Below are positions 13,790 through 15,996 of a stretch of 15,996 nucleotides of DNA, in pieces. Position 1 is the stretch's first letter. Every line of letters starts with the position of its first letter. This stretch comes from an uncultured Lachnospiraceae bacterium (GTDB lineage Bacteria > Bacillota > Clostridia > Lachnospirales > Lachnospiraceae), in the NCBI GenBank assembly GCA_910579285.1, contig CAJTTT010000010.1:90457-106452 (forward strand), in the 5' to 3' direction. The translations under genes and the position numbers were made by a program. Below the pieces are notes generated by a model that worked only from the letters and a program-made list of their open reading frames with translations, made no database searches and had not been told where the DNA came from.

Positions 13790-14194
13790 ATGGACAATTG
13801 TATATTTTGTAAGATTGCAAATGGAGAAATTTCGGCAAAGACATTGTATGAGGACGAGAAATTCCGTGTTATTCTGGATCAGGGGCCGGCGACCAGGGGA
13901 CATGCGTTAATTTTACCCAAAGAGCATTATGCGGATCTGTTTGAACTGCCGGAGGACAGCGCTGGCGAGGTGATGAAGCTGGCCAAAAGAATGATGATCA
14001 AGATGCGCGAGAAGCTTGGATGCGAGGGATTTAACCTGGTGCAGAACAATGGCGACCTCGCAGGGCAGACAGTGTTTCATTTTCATCTCCATCTGATACC
14101 CCGTTACAGTGGAGACGGACAGAAGATCGGCTGGAAACCCCAGGAAGTAACGCCGGAGGAGCTTGAGGAAGTCAGAAAACAGATTGCTGACTGA
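13790..14194 (+). CDS. HIT family nucleotide hydrolase
   Basis: A 134-residue histidine triad protein, typically a homodimer hydrolysing nucleoside phosphoramidates or related nucleotides. The triad HFHLH (97-101), within QTVFHFHLHLIPRY, supplies the active site. The N-terminal CIFC (C4, C7), with H46 nearby, fits the zinc site of many bacterial HIT proteins. ILPKEHYADLFEL (41-53) and NNGDLAGQ (86-93) are also typical. The start is ATG 13790 rather than ATG 13775, because GGAGGAG at 13777-13783 lies 6 nt before it. It is 29 nt upstream of the fumarase alpha gene. Exact substrate cannot be told from sequence. Confidence 0.92.
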   Translation: MDNCIFCKIANGEISAKTLYEDEKFRVILDQGPATRGHALILPKEHYADLFELPEDSAGEVMKLAKRMMIKMREKLGCEGFNLVQNNGDLAGQTVFHFHLHLIPRYSGDGQKIGWKPQEVTPEELEEVRKQIAD

Positions 14195-14223
14195 TACAGG
14201 GGACGTTTGGGAACGGAGGAGAC

Positions 14224-15066
14224 ATGAGGACGATAGAAACGGGAGAAATCACCCGGAATATCAAGGAAATGTGTGTGGAAGCGAATCATTTTCTCTCTGC
14301 GGATATGGAGCAGGCGATGAAATGCGCTGTGAAGACGGAGGAATCTGCGCTGGGAAAGCAGATTCTTGGGCAGCTGCAGGATAATCTGGAGATTGCCGCG
14401 AAAGATATGATTCCGATTTGCCAGGATACAGGAATGACGGTAGTGTTTCTGGAAATAGGACAGGAAGTGCACTTTGCGGGAGGAAATCTGACTGATGCAG
14501 TCAACGAGGGCGTGCGGCAGGGATATACAAGCGGTTATCTGCGCAAGTCTGTGGTGGGTGATCCCCTGATCCGTGAAAACACGAAGGATAACACACCGGC
14601 GGTAATACACAGCGAGATTGTTCCGGGGGACCAGGTTAAGATTACGGTAGCGCCGAAGGGCTTTGGCAGTGAAAATATGAGCAGGGTGTTTATGCTGAAG
14701 CCTGCTGACGGAGTTGAGGGTGTAAAAGATGCCATTATGACTGCCGTGAGGGATGCAGGCCCGAATGCCTGCCCGCCTATGGTGGTAGGTGTCGGGATCG
14801 GCGGCACTTTTGAGAAATGTGCGCTGATGGCGAAACGCGCGCTGACAAGGTCTCTTGAAGAGAGGTCCGAGATTCCCCATGTCAAGGAGTTGGAAGAGGA
14901 AATGCTTTCACAGATCAACAAAACGGGGATCGGGCCGGGAGGACTGGGCGGTACGACGACGGCGCTGGCAGTTAATATAGAAACATATCCGACGCATATA
15001 GCGGGGCTGCCTGTAGCGGTTAATATCTGCTGTCATGTAAACAGACACGCGGTGCGGGTGTTGTAA
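14224..15066 (+). CDS. Fumarate hydratase class I, alpha part
   Basis: A 280-residue protein matching the N-terminal half of class I iron-sulfur hydro-lyases, the alpha subunit of split fumarase or L(+)-tartrate dehydratase. It would interconvert fumarate and malate with a partner beta subunit. The three cysteines expected to hold the [4Fe-4S] cluster can be placed: C66 in PICQDTGM, C183 in NACPPM, and C270 in CCHVNRH. KGFGSEN (145-151), GVGIGGTFEK (189-198) and TGIGPGGLGG (234-243) are further family marks. GGAGGAG immediately before ATG 14224 is the ribosome binding site. Fumarase and tartrate dehydratase cannot be separated by eye; fumarase is the commoner role in Clostridia. Confidence 0.93.
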   Translation: MRTIETGEITRNIKEMCVEANHFLSADMEQAMKCAVKTEESALGKQILGQLQDNLEIAAKDMIPICQDTGMTVVFLEIGQEVHFAGGNLTDAVNEGVRQGYTSGYLRKSVVGDPLIRENTKDNTPAVIHSEIVPGDQVKITVAPKGFGSENMSRVFMLKPADGVEGVKDAIMTAVRDAGPNACPPMVVGVGIGGTFEKCALMAKRALTRSLEERSEIPHVKELEEEMLSQINKTGIGPGGLGGTTTALAVNIETYPTHIAGLPVAVNICCHVNRHAVRVL

Positions 15067-15110
15067 ACAACGGTGTTAGTGCGGCATTTCGCATATGACT
15101 GTGTATAATT

Positions 15111-15145
15111 TTGAGAGGTATTTCTTCTATATATAATATATATAG
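15111..15145 (+). promoter_or_regulatory. Candidate promoter and palindrome before beta subunit
   Basis: TTGAGA (15111-15116) is followed at 17 nt by TAATAT (15134-15139), or at 15 nt by TATAAT (15132-15137). Both -10 choices lie inside a 19-bp AT palindrome, CTATATATA / TATATATAG around a central A (15127-15145). Either the beta subunit has its own promoter here or the palindrome is an operator; the AT-only composition makes chance plausible. Confidence 0.35.
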
Positions 15146-15222
15146 TGTTATTGAGGCAGACAAGCACAACATCTATTTATTTTTCCCTGTATGACGGGAT
15201 TGCTAAAGAAAGGGTAAAGCGT

Positions 15223-15774
15223 ATGGAGCGACATATAAAATCGCCTATAGATAAAGAAACAGCGAAGCAACTGCGGGCAGGAGATTATGTGTATCTTACA
15301 GGCACGATTTATACTGCCCGTGACGCTGCCCATAAGAGAATGTATGAGGCATTGGAAAAGGGCGAAGGGCTGCCTTTGGAAATGAGAGATAATGTCATCT
15401 ATTATATGGGGCCGTCTCCGGCGAGGGAGGGCAGGCCTATTGGTTCTGCAGGACCTACTACAGCCAGCCGCATGGATAAATATGCACCGGCCCTGCTGGA
15501 TCTGGGTTTGACGGGCATGATCGGAAAAGGAAAACGTTCGAAAGCGGTGAAAGAGTCAATTATCAGAAACGGGGCAGTGTATTTTGCAGCGGTGGGAGGC
15601 GCAGGTGCGCTTTTGGCCGGTTCTATCAAGGCATCGGAGGTAATTGCTTACGATGATTTAGGAACGGAGGCTGTTCGTAAGCTGGAAGTTGAAAACTTTC
15701 CTGTGATCGTAGTTATTGATTCCGAAGGACAGGATTTGTATGAAAGTGCAATTAGGGAATACTGTAAATTATAA
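15223..15774 (+). CDS. Fumarate hydratase class I, beta part
   Basis: A 183-residue protein matching the C-terminal half of class I fumarases, the beta subunit that completes the active site with the alpha protein just upstream. Family marks are GTIYTARDAAHKR (27-39), IGSAGPTTASRMD (73-85), GMIGKGKRS (98-106) and AVGGAGALLA (123-132). The frame is open from TTG 15145, but the extra 26 residues are not like the family; ATG 15223 has AGAAAGGG 8 nt upstream and yields the usual length. The alpha and beta genes are commonly within a few bases of each other; here 156 nt separate them. AT-rich sequence without a gene follows to the tRNA promoter. Confidence 0.92.
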   Translation: MERHIKSPIDKETAKQLRAGDYVYLTGTIYTARDAAHKRMYEALEKGEGLPLEMRDNVIYYMGPSPAREGRPIGSAGPTTASRMDKYAPALLDLGLTGMIGKGKRSKAVKESIIRNGAVYFAAVGGAGALLAGSIKASEVIAYDDLGTEAVRKLEVENFPVIVVIDSEGQDLYESAIREYCKL

Positions 15775-15867
15775 TAATTATTCAATATAGAAAGTATGGA
15801 ATAGTTACAAACTTAATTGGAAAAATAATTTATAATTGGATTTTAAAAAGGAATCCGAGAAAAGGCA

Positions 15868-15896
15868 TTGACAAACAATACCACCTTATGTATAAT
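15868..15896 (+). promoter_or_regulatory. Consensus promoter of the tRNA
   Basis: TTGACA (15868-15873) and TATAAT (15891-15896), both perfect and exactly 17 nt apart. The start would be near 15903, about 52 nt before the tRNA. Such full-consensus promoters are typical of stable RNA genes. Confidence 0.85.
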
Positions 15897-15918
15897 TACT
15901 TTGCGTTGTGGAGACGCG

Positions 15919-15947
15919 GAACTATATATTTGGTAGAGGAATAGTTC
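15919..15947 (+). repeat. Inverted repeat in the tRNA leader
   Basis: Perfect 7-bp arms GAACTAT (15919-15925) and ATAGTTC (15941-15947) with a 15-nt loop, lying in the transcribed leader and ending 7 nt before the tRNA 5' end. It may help leader folding or processing; chance is possible. Confidence 0.4.
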
Positions 15948-15954
15948 AGACTGT

Positions 15955-15996
15955 GGAGAAATACTCAAGAGGCTGAAGAGGCGCCCCTGCTAAGGG
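15955..15996 (+). tRNA. tRNA-Ser (GCT), 5' part
   Basis: The first 42 nt of a serine tRNA, cut by the window end. Acceptor strand GGAGAAA (15955-15961), TA, D stem CTC/GAG (15964-15966, 15978-15980) with GG in the D loop, anticodon stem strand CGCCC (15982-15986), loop CTGCTAA with anticodon GCT at 15989-15991 (reads AGC/AGU), then GGG beginning the returning strand. The variable arm, T arm and 3' end lie outside. Confidence 0.88.

Noticed and set aside
15775..15867. Terminator after the fumarase beta gene
   Set aside because: Only weak AT palindromes and a 5-bp GGATT/AATCC repeat are present, without a stable stem plus T-run.

Overview
The window reads as chromosome of a low-to-mid GC Clostridia member, most likely Lachnospiraceae. 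The grounds are a BofA-type sporulation protein beside a YaaL/DUF2508 protein, a monoderm-type Tad (Flp) pilus operon of the form seen in gut Clostridia (TadZ, TadA, TadB, TadC, Flp1-like pilin, DUF5702, TadE-like proteins, DUF6382-FHA), strong GGAGG ribosome binding sites, and a two-subunit class I fumarase. This placement is inferred from gene content, not from a database search.

Layout. 1-195: no confident gene. 196-483 (minus): YaaL/DUF2508 protein, divergent from bofA (685-960, plus); the gap between them holds two back-to-back perfect hairpins. 972-11184: one long Tad pilus operon on the plus strand, starting from an extended -10 promoter (972-999) and running tadV-tadZ-tadA-tadB-tadC-flp-DUF5702-tadE-like-second A24 peptidase-tadE-like-DUF6382/FHA. 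Most genes overlap or lie within 30 nt; the longest gaps are about 73 nt before tadC and 82 nt before flp, the latter filled by a 10-bp hairpin. 11191-11612: a NUDIX hydrolase remnant with its own promoter but a large out-of-frame internal deletion. 11658-12701: rhomboid protease with a soluble N-terminal domain. 12730-13728: flavodoxin-like/SCP2 fusion. 13790-14194: HIT protein. 14224-15066 and 15223-15774: alpha and beta parts of an iron-sulfur fumarase/tartrate dehydratase, split by 156 nt. 15868-15896: a perfect TTGACA-17-TATAAT promoter leading to a tRNA-Ser(GCT) that runs off the window end.

How the genes work together. The Tad genes supply a motor ATPase (TadA), a localisation factor (TadZ), two inner-membrane platform proteins (TadB, TadC), the major pilin (Flp), two prepilin peptidases, two TadE-type pseudopilins, a large membrane-anchored DUF5702 protein and a membrane FHA protein that may sense phosphorylation. 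No secretin, RcpC or TadD is present, as expected for a cell without an outer membrane. The most distinctive parts are the Ig-like extracytoplasmic insert in TadC, the doubled Cys/His motif at the C-terminus of the first TadE-like protein, and the ATT start inferred for tadV.

I found no CRISPR array, insertion sequence, phage gene, toxin-antitoxin pair or convincing rho-independent terminator. This is mainly a conserved chromosomal region with an unusually decorated Tad machine, not a mobile island.
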